A stretch of DNA of 64,000 bases from positions 46,300,938 through 46,364,937 of the forward strand of contig NW_026622786.1 of NCBI RefSeq assembly GCF_023065955.2, in the 5' to 3' direction. The stretch's first letter is position 1. Every line of letters starts with the position of its first letter. Below the pieces are notes generated by a model. It was not told where the DNA came from. It did not search any database and saw only the letters and a list, made by a program, of their open reading frames with translations. A program made the position numbers and the translations under genes. Shown here piece after piece: positions 12,776-24,905 of this stretch. The DNA comes from Ursus arctos (Eukaryota; Chordata; Mammalia; Carnivora; Ursidae).

Positions 12776-14329
12776 ACTAACTATAATATAACCCCTTGTC
12801 TGAACATCATAGAGGTCTAATAATTGCTTTTTGAACAGAATCCCTTTTGGTCCAATTCAAATGTGAAAACATTTTTCTGCCAAAATAGAGTCTATTGAGC
12901 TTTATAATATGTAACCGTATATAAAAGAGGGCACCCCTTAAAGTATATCATAAAACTAATATATGTAAATCATGATTAGTCACAAGATAAACATTTCAGC
13001 TTTAAGAAAATCAATGTGTTATTAAAAATATAGAAATCAAAGAGACACAGCAAATGAAGACCATGGAAACACATTTTAGAAATCTTAAACAAATAATTAA
13101 AATACAAGAAAAACAAAATTCAGATGGAATTAGAGATTAAGGAGGGGAAGGAAAACAGCAAAATTAACCATCATTCTGTGATAATACTCAAGGTTCCAGG
13201 TCTATCTTTGAAAGTAAAGTAGCAACATTTTGTTTACTGTTGCCATCCCTTTGTCTCATTAGCAACTTACAAAGCAGTCTGTTCAACCTAGCAGTAAACT
13301 GTTACTTTTGTAGCCCCAGAAATATTCTAAGTCTCGTACCATCAAAGAGCGGATTCTTTTGAATATTCCTTTTCTCAACATTCTTGAGATTTTGAGATTT
13401 TTATCACACTGCTTCAGATTCTCGAGCAGTGATCTATCAGGCCTGAAATTAAAGCACCCCCCAAGGTGGGAATCTTACCCCTCCATTTATTTTAATTGTG
13501 CATTCAGGTTGTGCATTCTGGTTTCATTTGTTTGTTTGTTTGTTTGTTTGTTTGAATTGAAACACATCAATATTGGTAATGTTTTAAATGGCATGGTTAG
13601 AATATAGCCTTGGAGTAAAGAGCCATAATCTTCCTATGCCTGACTTCAAACCATTTAGCAAACGAATGGCTGTTCAGGGAAGAGCTTAAAATTGATGAAG
13701 GCAGTACAGGGACTGACTAAAAAAAGAAGTTTGTTGGAGGTAAATGTGTAACTCTTGGGAAAGTAAGAAATAAAAGAAGAAAACATCAGACGACCAAATG
13801 TTTCAAAGTGCAACACTCACAGGAGATGAGAAATCATTTAGTGATATGTTCAGATTTGGTGTAAGTGTGAGAAATGAAATGAAGTCAGAGAAAAGACAAT
13901 TTGGATGGAATTCATGAAAAACTTCCTGACAGTGAAAACTGCTGGATTATGGAATTATCCCTCGAGGGAAGTGGTCAAAGTCACATCACTTGAATGGTTG
14001 TAATCAAGAGAGACAAAACACCACTGAAAGTTATTTATTTGTTGATTCTGCATAGCACCTGCTAAAGTCCCTATGGGAAGTGTTCCATCACATAGATGAG
14101 ATTTCTGAGGCTCTCCTCAGTTGTTCTGTGTTTCTGTTTTCCAAATTTTATATACAAATAACAACAACAACAATAACTCAATGTGTTTTATATCCTACTT
14201 CCTATGTAGTTATATTTCTTAAATAACATAAGTCATCCCAGATAAAACGTATTTGGGCATTCTATAAATGCCATGCTCTTCATTTTGTTCCATTCTATGT
14301 GGGGGGAAAAGAGAATTTGGTATCATAGT
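12776..14329. other. Unassigned sequence
   Basis: No gene or clear repeat was recognised apart from the TTTG microsatellite at 13528-13554. Confidence 0.4.
13528..13554. repeat. (TTTG)n microsatellite
   Basis: About six and a half uninterrupted TTTG units. Confidence 0.95.
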
Positions 14330-14525
14330 ACCTGGGGTTTTTATCCCTGCTTCAATACATGTTTGTATATACCCAAGCCACTGAATCTGTCTGAGGCTTA
14401 GGTTCTGCATTCATAATATGGTGATCAAGATGATACAATTTTTGTAAGGGTTGGATGAACCCCAAGGCAGTATACAAACAGCATTTGGTAAAGGTTAAAT
14501 GCGTATTGTAGTTAACACTGTTTTT
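14330..14525 (+). repeat. MIR SINE remnant
   Basis: Similar to MIR in order: a decayed 'tgtgacc...caagcc' region, a 'ctgaggcttaggttctgcattcataatatgg' block corresponding to 'cctcagtttcctcatctgtaaaatgg', then 'aagggttggatgaa'. The limits are approximate. Confidence 0.55.
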
Positions 14526-16103
14526 ATCTTCACAGTTGAGATTACTATCTCATTCTAATTGATTATATACTTAAGTTTCTCTTTTCCGATAGTAGTAACG
14601 ACTTACACGAATATAGAGCACTCTATCTCATAGTCCTATGCCTTAGCCATAGAAAGAGGAGAAGGTATTGACAATAAAACTTAGTGAAACTCATTCAGAA
14701 TTGGCTCACAGCTCTAGTGCCTACAGCAGCAGAGCTTTATGGGTGAGTTGCTTAGCTGTAGATACGTGTGCATATTTATGTGTGAGTGTGCAAATACTTG
14801 CATACCTCCCAGCCTCCGATAACTTCATAAACCACTGGATCACATAGAAGATTTGGAACTGTGTTTGGCAAGTCTTCTCAATTTACTGATGGGTCAACCT
14901 ACTTGGAGATTATTCTGAACATTCCCTTCTTATCATGTTCTACCTGGAGCAGCAGTGAATCTTCAGCACAGATAGGACAGGCTGTTTCTCAAAAATGGCA
15001 GGGAAAAAAAAAACATGCCTTAAGTTCATACATATTATTGAATGCCTCATAATGCTACTATAAAACTCCGCAAACCTATTTGGGGTAATTCTAAAGCGAG
15101 AGCCAAGTGCAGACCAACAGGAACTGTGATAACAGCATCATTTGGCTAATGTGCTGTTTATGTATACAAAATGCTTTGCAAATGGTAAGGGGAAAATCAC
15201 CAGCAGAATAGTTTCTAAAAGCATCTTAGTTTTCTAAAGCCATACTTATCTAAAATTGTAACAAAGAACAGCAGGAGGTGTGTGACAATGAAGCCAGTAC
15301 AAAATGAACGAAGTTTCAGCCAAATGTCAAAATATAAGGAAGGAATTTCTGAGGCAAAAGAAAAAAAAATTGTATTGGGAAATGGGAATACAGTAGTTTT
15401 ATAGAGATTTGGAACTTTAAATTATTCAGAACTGGTACAATCAAAACTAAAGCACGTGCATGTGTACCATCTGCTTGCCTCCAAAGAGAAGTCTTTGGAG
15501 AATTAATTTCAGCTGCCAGAGTTGCAGGAAAGGAAACTGGTCTCTAGTTTATCCGAATCATTACTTGAAAACAGGAACTCAAGAACAGAGAAGAGACTCG
15601 GGCCGTCTGGCTCCGTCTCCATGGAGAGATATTCCCTAGAGATTTCAGCAGTTACAGAAAAATATGAAGATAGGTACAGAGAAAAGAGGCACAGCCTGTA
15701 ACATCAAATTAAGGATAAGAGAAGTGAAGTGTTTTTTGATTCAAAACATGTTTTAGAGTAGTTGTTAGTACTTAAATAAAGATTTAACTGTCTCATGAAT
15801 ATTTTTTTCTAGACGTAAACTAAATTTTCTAGTAATGTTAAAACCTGGTTTGTCGAGTCGTGCTTAGGCCAGATATTTACTTTTGTTTCTCTTCTACTAA
15901 CAGGAATGTAGAATCGAGCATTTTCTGGCCAAACTGGAAAATGGAGAATCGATACTCCTACGAGTTAAGTCCTGGGTTCTAGTGAGTCTTTAATTTCATA
16001 GCATTAATTCTACCAGTTTTGCCACTAATGGTCATGTCTACACATGTAGTCTTCCCTTACAGAATAAACTAGTCAACAAATATTTATAGTGTTTCTACAA
16101 GTA
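14526..16103. other. Unassigned sequence
   Basis: No gene or repeat recognised. A moderately GC-rich patch at about 15590-15650 has no distinguishing feature. Confidence 0.4.
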
Positions 16104-16120
16104 AAAGAATATCAAGAAGC

Positions 16121-16297
16121 GGGGCGCCTCTGTGGTTCAGTTGGTTAAGTGTCTGTTTTCGGCTCAGGTCATGATCCCAGGGTCCTGAGATCAAGCCCCA
16201 GGTTGGGCTCCCTGCTCAGTGGGGAGTCTGCTTCTCCGTCTCCATCAGCCCCCACCTGCTCATGCTCTCTCTCTCAAATAAAGAAAATCTTTAAAAT
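16121..16297 (+). repeat. Carnivore SINE (SINEC, older type)
   Basis: The head is GGGGCGCCTCTGTGGTTCAG, followed by 'tcggctcaggtcatgatcccagggtcctgagatcaagcccc', 'ctgctcagtggggagtctgcttctcc', a CT-rich run and an 'AATAAAGAAAATCTTT' tail. It is flanked by a 16-bp target-site duplication at 16104-16119 and 16298-16313 (one mismatch). Confidence 0.93.
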
Positions 16298-16421
16298 AAA
16301 GAATATCTAGAAGAATAATTTATAGTCTGTGATTTTAAAGATTCAAAAATTTAAATAGTAGTAAGAGAACACTCACTTTTAAGACTTAAATAACTCTGCA
16401 AGAGATTAATAGCAATTCAAA

Positions 16422-17331
16422 ATAAAAGATGTTCAACATCACCAATCATCAGGGAAATGCAAATCAAAACCACAATGAGATATCACCCTACATCTATTAG
16501 AATGGCTAAAATCAAAGAGACAAGAAATTGTCTCACCAAAGTGTTGGTGAGGCTGTAGAGTAAAAGGAACCCTCATGCACTGGTGGTGAGAATGCAAACT
16601 GGTACAGCCACTGTGGAAAACAGTATGGAGGTTCTTCAAAAAATTAAAAATAGGAATACCATATGATCCAATAATTTCACCACTGGGTATTTACCCAAGG
16701 AAAATGAAAACACTAATTAAAAAAGAAATATACATTCCTATGTTTATTGCCACATTATTTACAATAGCTGAGATACAGAAATAACCTAAGTGTTCATCAA
16801 TAGATGAATGGATGAGGAACATGTGACCCCTCACACACTCTCTGGAATATTACACACGCATGAAAAAACATAAGATTTTGCCATTTGAGACAACACGGAT
16901 GGACCTAGAAGCTATTATGCTAATAGAGAAAGACTAACACCATATGATTTCACTCGTAAGTGGAACCAAAAAAAAAAAAAAACCACCCAAAATACAAACA
17001 GAAAATAAATGAATAAACAAAAAGCAGAATCAGACCTATAAATGCACAGAACAAACTGATGGTTGCTAGGGGGAGGGGGTTGGAGATGGGCAAAATGAAT
17101 GAAGGAGAGTGGGAGGTACAGGCTTTAGTTATGGAATGAATAAGTCTCCAGAACAAACAACACATCACAAGGAATATAGTTGATGATACTGTGATAATGT
17201 CGTATGGGGACAGATGTAAGTGTAGCTGCACCTTGTGGTGAGCATAGCATAATGTATAAACTTGTTGAATCACTATGTTGTACACCTGAAACTAACGTAA
17301 CATTGTGTGCCCACTATACCCGGATAAAAAA
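16422..17331 (+). mobile_element. 5'-truncated L1, 3' end (ORF2 C-terminus plus 3'UTR)
   Basis: The left part matches the end of L1 ORF2 ('gggaaatgcaaatcaaaaccacaatgagatatcacc', 'ggtggtgagaatgcaaactggtacagcc', 'actgggtatttaccca'). The right part is L1 3'UTR ('gttgtacacctgaaactaac'), with a short A-rich tail. A perfect 14-bp direct repeat, AATAGCAATTCAAA, flanks it at 16408-16421 and 17332-17345. This shows target-primed insertion of a truncated copy. Stops and frameshifts break the reading frame, so it is dead. A poly(A)-like run at about 16968-16983 is internal. Confidence 0.92.
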
Positions 17332-17345
17332 AATAGCAATTCAAA

Positions 17346-18584
17346 CTACATCAAAAGATATCATAAAACTAAATACCAGGCAAATCTACACATTATGGGT
17401 ATTGTATATTCAAAGAAAAGATGAAATCATGTCAGTTTTAGTAGATAAGAAAGAATGCCTAGAGATCAAATTAGAACTGAGTTAGTGAAAAAGATTTCAG
17501 CAGTGAAAATACATTTTGGGGCATCAAAAGATGGGAAAAGGATTAGCTTATTTCACTGAGGAATATGGTGGAGAAATAAAATAAATGGATGGATGGATAA
17601 ATGTAGATAAATAATAGTTTTTCAAGTCCTCCAGTTTCTTTAGGTAAGGCATGTAAATATTGAATAAAATTTATCTTTGAGAATCCAGAATATTCAGGAT
17701 TTTTGTGGGACATATAATTAGCAAATAGCCATATCAAACACACACTCATGCAGGTCTTGTGCAAGAACAGAACTGAAAAGTAAATTCACTTATGAATGAG
17801 CGTAGTCACTAAAATATCAGTTCAAGCAAATTGAAATATTAAACACTAAATTATACATAAAACTATATCCAACTTAAGTAACAGAGACTCAGTTGGGTGC
17901 ATAAAAACCAGCTTCTGAGCCCACTAAATAATATAATTAGCATATAAGGTTTGTTTCTTGTTTTGTTTTGTTTCCTATTCTCCTTCAGTTGGGAAATTTA
18001 TATTTGGGAAAACATATTAAAAGGATGTGCTTAGTAGTAAAAACAGTGCTCACATATTAATGTTTATATATAACTATCCTCTGCTTTTCTCAAAAGTTTG
18101 CTTTATGCCATTTCACCTTTATGAAAGACCTACATTAGGACCTGTTTTCTCTATCGGAAAGAAATTCAAAAAGGATTTTCAGTCAAATAAAAGAGGCAAA
18201 CGTGGAAACAATGTTCAGTGTGTGTTTGCCGCAAGCTGTTATAGAGGCAGTGGGCACCCCCAAGCAGTGAGAGCGGCCCCGCCAAGCTCCATCCTGGGAA
18301 CTACATTCAGCATGTCAGCATCAAATCGCCATAGCTATGAGCTGTGTCTGTGAGCGTCCGTGCTTCATCCTGATTTATTATGTGCACCCATTAACAAGAT
18401 GTGTCCTAAAGTGTTAGGAAAGTCCAACAGAGGTTATTTTTTATTGGAGGTGGGGTAGTTCTGGGAATGCTCAAAAATTTTCCATATAAATTAGTGGTAA
18501 GTGCTTCTTCCCTTTACCCCATTTCAGCTCAAAGTTTCATAAGAATGCTCCACTTTCAGAGAGTAGGGGAAACCAGTATTGAGC
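17346..18584. other. Unassigned sequence
   Basis: No known gene or repeat. A GC- and CpG-enriched patch at about 18195-18365 stands out from the AT-rich surroundings but carries no motif I can name. The frame at 18027-18353 crosses it. Confidence 0.4.
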
Positions 18585-18712
18585 AACAAATATGCTTTAG
18601 GCATTATACAAAATCCCTGATATGCATTATCTCATTCCACAACTGCACCATGAGTTGTATATATTTTTATATGAGGAAATGAGGCGTAGAGGGATGTAAG
18701 TAGAAAGGTAAA
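18585..18712 (-). repeat. MIR SINE remnant, reverse orientation
   Basis: The order of blocks matches reverse-complement MIR: 'gcattatctcattccacaactgcacc', then 'atttttatatgaggaaatgaggc', then a decayed 'gtaag' tail. Confidence 0.55.
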
Positions 18713-21544
18713 ATATTAACACTGAATCTTCATTATTCATTTGGCTAAGTAGCTTAAGTGTAGATGCTTATCAATGTTTCCCAGTACTTTGACATCACTA
18801 CACCATAGATCATTGACAAACTGACTCTCAACTATAAAGGATCTTCTCAGAGGTTCAATAATCAATAAATTAGTATCAAAACTAGAATCTGATGGGTTGA
18901 TAAAAGAGGTAAATTAATTTTATCCTCTGACATAGGGAAAAATAAATCTAATGGTATCAGAAAAATCGAAGCATGTCAATCATGGATTTCATGCGTATGA
19001 TGATAGGGGGAGATATGGTCTAGGACTCTGATTATAAGACCACTTACAACCATCTAGTGTAGCTTGCTCATTTGTAGGTGAGAAAATTAAAAGGCTAGAC
19101 AATCACAGACACACAGAATCTCCAAGTTCATAATTGTTATCACTCTTAAAATAGATTTGAACAGCATAGTCCTTACGTAAGGTCCCCAAAAGTGATTTAG
19201 GGAAGCTTTAGTTATAGACAATTTTAACTAAAAAGTATTTTAGAAAAATTGTCAATATATGAAGCTGAATGTTGCTTACTAACAGTTTTCATACAAAGTT
19301 ATGGAATTTGAAGTAGGTTTTTTTTTTTTTTTTAGATGGGATGGTGTTTTTTTTAATTTATTTTGTTTTTGTTTTTCATTTTTTTAACTTATATATCATA
19401 CCAATGGTAATGAATACACTAGAAGTGAAAGTACCAGCCCTCCTTCCTACATTCGTAGATGGGGTCTATATCAATATCAGTGTGAAGATTCAGTGTTCGT
19501 AAAACACTGTTGGGTCTAGCCATAACTATCTTGAAAGCCATCATGGTAATGAGCGTGATCTTTAAAAAAAAATCAGAGTCCTTGAATGTTGTTTTACACA
19601 TCCTCAACACTCTAACGTATGAATAACATAAAGCATTGCAGAAAGTAACAGTACACGAGGGAAATCTGATTTTGTTCCCAACCCACAGCTCTCCACCTCT
19701 TCCACATCACAGGATAACTAAACAAAAAATTTTATTTTTAGTGGCACAAACCGGTTTTTCCATTGGTGAATGTCCAATTCCTACCACCACCTGTGTGTGA
19801 CAATTATATTACAGGGACTTTAAGCCCAGCAAAAGTCATGGGATTGTAATATAGGCTGGATGTAAAAGAAAATTAGTTGGCTACAGGCAGGAATTCAGAC
19901 CAGATGGGACAATGGCCTCTTACAATATGGCAACTCCCCTCTGCCTTTTTTCTATCAAAAGGATAGTTATTCCTTACACAAGCCACCACAATGGGAAAAC
20001 AGAGACAGTAGGTTTGAATCATCTTAAAGCTCTGTGGAAGCCTTCAGAACAATTTTGTTTCTTCAAAGTAAAATAAAAAGTGCCTTTGATTTTCTTAAGC
20101 TCCTTCCAGTTTTACAGAAATATTAACATGTAACATTTGCCTTCATTACAGTCATTAGATAAATGCCAACTTAGTGTTAGAAGAAATGCATTTTCAGCTG
20201 AAATGGAGCCAAGTTGTCCTAGTTAGTTATGTTAAAGAGAATCAGAAATTAATCAGTCTACTATTAGGGCACAGCTGTTTTTTGAAATGTTTCTTTGATT
20301 TTCAAGAGTTTATGTTTTAAAGAGTTATTATTAAACATAATGGTAAGCCTAGAAGTTGAGAGCAAAGCACCCTTTAAGCAAGCTGGCATTCCAGGGGAGC
20401 AGAAACAGCTTCTTCTTCCCACTTATGACCTTGGAGCAAGTCCTTTCTCATTGCGAGATATACCAAGTGGAGATGTTATAATATGATGAAGCCTAGAGGA
20501 ATCAGCTTTATACATTGAGGGAACTCAAAAGTTTGACACTTTTTTTTTAAAGTTCAGAACTACAGAAGAGAATTCTGCACCCCCAAGTTATTAATACAAT
20601 AACAAAATTCATTAGCTGAATGTGATGACATAGTAATAGTCTTCAAACCAACAATAAATACCTTTTTATAAGCACTGCGTTTAACTTAATAGCCCTTTTA
20701 GCTCAAAGGCAAAGGTTTGTGTCATCCTTAACTGAAGCACACTTATATTGTCTCTTGCTGAGCCACTGAGAGCAGGTTAATGCACTGCCACAATAATATA
20801 TTTTTTAAACGTGTTTTTTTTTTTTTCCCTCTCAGACGATTGAGGATAGCATTTGCATCAATGTCATGACACATGGTATAATTGGAGGGTTCTGGACCAT
20901 GAATACATATCAAGCTGTTAGACCCTTGATATTTGCTTAAACAGTATGGGTACTGGAAGCACAACAGATGCCCTCATTTCAATGCCAATGCATCACTCCA
21001 TCCCCTTCAGCTGCCTTTTGTAATTGTCAGTTCAATATCAGAATCAGGGTCAGAAACTGTAGAGTTCATTACAGAGTTCCTTCCTTCTAATAACCTAAGA
21101 GTGCAAAGAAGGCATGCCTGAAATGTTTTAATTGTTCCATGTTTAACCTTTCATTTTAACCTAGGTCACTAAGTTTTCACAGCTATACCTATGTCTTTAA
21201 TATGTATAGTTCAGCATTCACAACTACATCTTACACATTCCTGGAATAGGGGAATTTAAAAAAAATTCATAGCAAGGAGTAAAGGTATAAAAGGAATTAG
21301 GTGTTGCCCAAAGGAAAGGCAAATTGTTCTTTTAACCCACAAGCAGGTGTATATTAAAATGCAATAATGATGTTTATGTTTTATAATTAAACCAATAAGT
21401 AACTACACACTTTTATCTTCTTAAATAAACACACCTTTTCCTGTCCTTAATATTTCTGGATATAGACACTGATAACTAGAACAAGTAACGATAAAATATT
21501 TATTGGACAAATAGAACCCATAATTTCCACTACATTAACAAACA
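18713..21544. other. Unassigned AT-rich sequence
   Basis: No supported gene. Poly(T) runs at about 19320-19334 and 20814-20826 are simple sequence. Frames of 60-75 codons on both strands have no distinguishing composition. Confidence 0.4.
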
Positions 21545-21770
21545 TTCCTGAGTGTTTACCACGTGTCTGTCCTCGTGTCAAGTGTTTAGATGCATGCTCT
21601 CACCTGTATCTCACAATAGGCCAATACAGTTTTAGGACATACTTTGTGGATAAATAAATCGAGGCTCAGAAGTTGGGTTTCAGATTACCAGAGGCTCAGA
21701 AGTTGGGTTTCAGATTACCAGAGGCCCAGTAAGCTGGGTTTCAGAATACCAGAGCTAGAATGAGTATCCA
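21545..21770 (-). repeat. MIR-like SINE remnant, reverse orientation, with internal tandem repeat
   Basis: Blocks such as 'tgagtgtttaccacgtgtctg', 'ctctcacctgtatctcacaatag', 'gtggataaataaatcgaggctcag' and 'agctagaatgagtatccaagtcagc' follow the order of reverse-complement MIR. The part equivalent to 'gaggctcagagagg' has been expanded into three ~30-bp units (see separate entry). Confidence 0.55.
21661..21751. repeat. Tandem repeat, three ~30-bp units
   Basis: Two identical 30-bp units (21661-21690 and 21691-21720, each starting GAGGCTCAGAAGTTGGGTTT) are followed by a diverged third unit of 31 bp at 21721-21751. The first two are identical, so that duplication is recent relative to the third. 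Confidence 0.95.
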
Positions 21771-23189
21771 AGTCAGCTTCACATAATGTCCATGTTGTTA
21801 GTTAATCAATACTGCTTCATGACAAGGACATATGCCCAGACTAGGCATCATGTCACACAGATTCTTAGACCAGACTCAAACTAGTTGTGGGTCTTAGTAA
21901 AGTCACTTTCCCTTAGTTCTCAGAATCTACATCACTTTGGTCCTTTCAATTCTAGAATCCCATGTACTATTTTAAACTAAACCAGTCTTGTAAGATCTAA
22001 TTCACCTATTTTCCTTGTATTCAAAACTATGATTTACTATAAGTCTGGGATTCAATTAAAGAACACTGCACTCCAAGTGATGTATTTCCAGGGCCTACTC
22101 AGTGCAATTTGAACATTTCATAAGAAGTCATATAAGCAAACATTTCTGGGTCAGCAGCAGTAGCTGCAAAATCAAATAAGATGCTGAAGTCCATAGAATT
22201 CTAAGTGTAAGCATCTAAATGCCAGTTAACAGCTGACTGAGCAAGAATTTCTGAGATTATACTGAAGAATTTAGAAAAAGAATTTTGCTATATGAAAGTG
22301 CTTTTGTCTTTTCTTTCCCATCAGGAAAAAAGTGCTCATACCCATACCTAGCTGATATTAGTGTCATAAAGTGAGATATGTTTGTCTGTGACTATTCCTT
22401 ATCTAAATATATGTATTTAATATTTTGGCTTACAGTTTCCTGGAGAGAAAGGAAGAAACAAGGCAGGACACTGTGAATATTAAATTCTATATTCCTTCTC
22501 ATATTATTTTAATATTCCATAAATTTTCCTAATAGAGATACAGGTTAAAGCTTTGCATTTAAAGCTCAAATTTTTATGTAGCATTTTAAAATGAGGTTAC
22601 AAATTCTGCAGTGTGCAAGGAGCACAAAATAAAGGAAAAGCCTATAGGTTTCAAATTTGGGGAAGCAATTTCAAATTTCTGCTGATACTTTTTCCTATAA
22701 CTATATGATTATCAGTGAAAGTTACTCTTCTTATATTTTCATTAATTTTTAGGAATATTTAACCAATATTTGCCCTCCCTTATCCATTCTATGAATCGCA
22801 AAAGAATGAAATATTTTCACTTACTGAATGCATTTTTATATACTATTATCTGGTAGATATTTTATCTTCAGAAGGAAGTTACCTTAAAAAAAAAAAAAGA
22901 AGAGAAAGAGAAAAGAAAAGGTAAATGTGTTTCCACAACAAAATCGAAAAGGGTGAATATATTTTGCTTTGTTTAGGGGAGGAGTTATAGGTACCATTTT
23001 CATTTTCATCTGAAGTAAGGTCTTAAAAGCACCTTGGATGCTGCTGTCTCTAGACCCGGCCCTCATGGTCTATTTGGAGAAAAGTTACTGGATGCTAACA
23101 GAGAGAGGACAGATACCTATTTCAGTATGCACTAGAGCACTGTGGTCAGACATTAGGGACTGTAATAGGCGATCACTCCAAATAAAGGA
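21771..23189. other. Unassigned sequence
   Basis: No gene or repeat recognised. A purine-rich run at 22886-22920 gives a lysine- or phenylalanine-rich chance frame. Confidence 0.4.
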
Positions 23190-23335
23190 TGGGCCTATGG
23201 ATTCATTGTAAAATGAGAATGGCACTGTTTGACAGGATATATTGTGAAGAGTAAATGAGTTAATATGTATGAGATTCTAACATGGTGCTGGCATAATAGT
23301 GAGTGCTAAACAGAAGGGAGATGTTATTAATAATT
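23190..23335 (+). repeat. MIR SINE remnant
   Basis: 'ttgtaaaatgagaatggca', 'gtgaagagtaaatgagttaatatgtatgag' and 'tggtgctggcataatagtgagtgcta' appear in MIR order. Confidence 0.65.
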
Positions 23336-23694
23336 AAGGTAGAATTGAAGAAATGAGAAGAGGACCCATGGTGATAAAAGCGGGATTTTAATAAAATCTG
23401 GGGATTTAATTTCTAAATAAGAAAAGATACCATCCTTGCCCTTGAGGGATTTATAATTTATTAAATAAGTAAGTAATTAAATACAGAGTGAAAAGGTAAA
23501 TAACAATATTAAATATGGGGTAATTTGGGACACATCCTCAATCTAGGTTGAGGAAATCAGGAAAATACTCCCCAGAAAATAAAGTCTAACTTCAAAATGG
23601 GAGGTTAATTCTACTACATCAGCTTTATACATTTTAGAAAGTTAATTAATTTCTCTAATCTATATGTTTCCGGGGGGGAAAAAAAAAACTACTC
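23336..23694. other. Unassigned sequence
   Basis: AT-rich DNA with no recognised gene or repeat. It ends at a G-run followed by an A-run just before the old L1 remnant. Confidence 0.4.
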
Positions 23695-23812
23695 TGGATA
23701 TTTCCTGTAAGTGGAAACACAGTCTTTGTCCTTTATGGCTGGTTTATCTCACTTAGCATAATGTCTTCAAGCTTTATCACTGTTGTAGCATGTATCAAAA
23801 TGTCTTTCCTTT
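23695..23812 (-). mobile_element. Old L1, antisense, first segment of a split copy
   Basis: The plus strand reads like antisense L1 ('ttatctcacttagcataatgtcttcaag', 'gttgtagcatgtatcaaaatg', 'ctttcctt'). The sequence breaks at the 5.9-kb L1 and resumes at 29735 with 'aaggctaataatatt', as expected if one old L1 was split. Confidence 0.75.
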
Positions 23813-24905
23813 GCAGAGGAGAAAATATGGCAGAGGAGTAGGGGACCCCATTCTCAGCTGGTACCCTGAGTCAAGCTGGATATCTACAGACCATCCTGGA
23901 AACCAACAGAATCTGCCTGAGACATGGGAAGATACATCTGGATCTCTACAAATGAACATCTCCAGCGCTGAATATTGAGGTACGAAGCGGGGAGCCATGA
24001 ATCCGCGCGCAGATATCAAAAGATAAACGGAAGGGGGAGGGAGCCAACGCCATTGGGTGCCGGGAAGCGGTAGCCACCTGCACTGGGGAGGCTGCCAGAC
24101 TCCCAGACCGGCACCCTTGAGAGAGCAGACTGAGACCATGAGCCTGGGAAGGCGCACGTGACCAGACTGAAAACTGGAGCACCGGAGCACTCACTGGGAC
24201 CACACAAAAACAGGGAGCTAAGGAGCGCACGCACGTCCAAACTGAAAACCGGAGCTCCAGAGTGCACACTCGAACTAGACTGAAACTGAGAGCTCGGGAG
24301 CATGCGCACGACTAGACTGAAAACTGGCGCTCCGGAGCACACGCAAACACAGTGAAACAGGGAGCTCGGGAGCGCATGGGTACCGGGGGTGGCTGGCGGC
24401 ATTAGAAGCACAAAGGACAGAGACATGCCAGCCCTGGAAGTGAGGGCTGGGACACTGGCTAGTGGGGCACACAACCCGGGACGCTGCAGGGCTTTTGACA
24501 GCACCGACAGAAACAGAGTTAAAGTGGCCAAGAGAGCTCAGTGGAGAGCGGACTGTGATTTCTCTGTTCTGAGACAGAGGCTAGGATATGGCCACTGCTG
24601 CTCTGACTCTCAGAAGAGGCACAGAAAACCGCCAGGGAAAGCCATCAGAGAACAAAAGCCTGGAAATACGGGCTCAGAGAGTGCCCATCCCCATCCCCCC
24701 TCACAGGAAACAGGACGACTCTACCCAAACAGGGTTGCCTGAGTATCAGCATGGCAGGTCCCTCCCCCAGAAGGCAGCCTGAAAAATCAAGAAGCCCACA
24801 TCCCTAAGGTCCCGATAAAACAAGTGCACACTGCCTGGGTCCTGGTCAATAATTTGGGCTCTGGGCATCCCCGCAACCTCTCCTCATCAGAGTGACGAGG
24901 AGGAG
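23813..24905 (+). promoter_or_regulatory. L1 5'UTR / internal promoter region
   Basis: This stretch precedes ORF1 and is much richer in G+C and CpG than the flanks. In L1 families the 5'UTR holds an internal RNA polymerase II promoter. Here it contains a run of ~37-bp tandem repeats (24123-24379). Promoter activity is inferred from position only. Confidence 0.75.
24123..24379 (+). repeat. ~37-bp tandem repeats in L1 5'UTR
   Basis: About seven imperfect units share the pattern 'agactgaaaactggagc-tccggagc-cac'. Unit starts are near 24123, 24160, 24198, 24235, 24272, 24310 and 24346, with lengths of 34-38 bp. Units are diverged but clearly related, and most keep CpG-bearing GGAGC/GCGCAC segments. 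Confidence 0.85.

Noticed and set aside
16950..17285. 111-codon minus-strand frame with hydrophobic segments
   Set aside because: It is antisense to an L1 3' end. The poly(A)-rich strand gives Phe/Leu-rich chance sequence.
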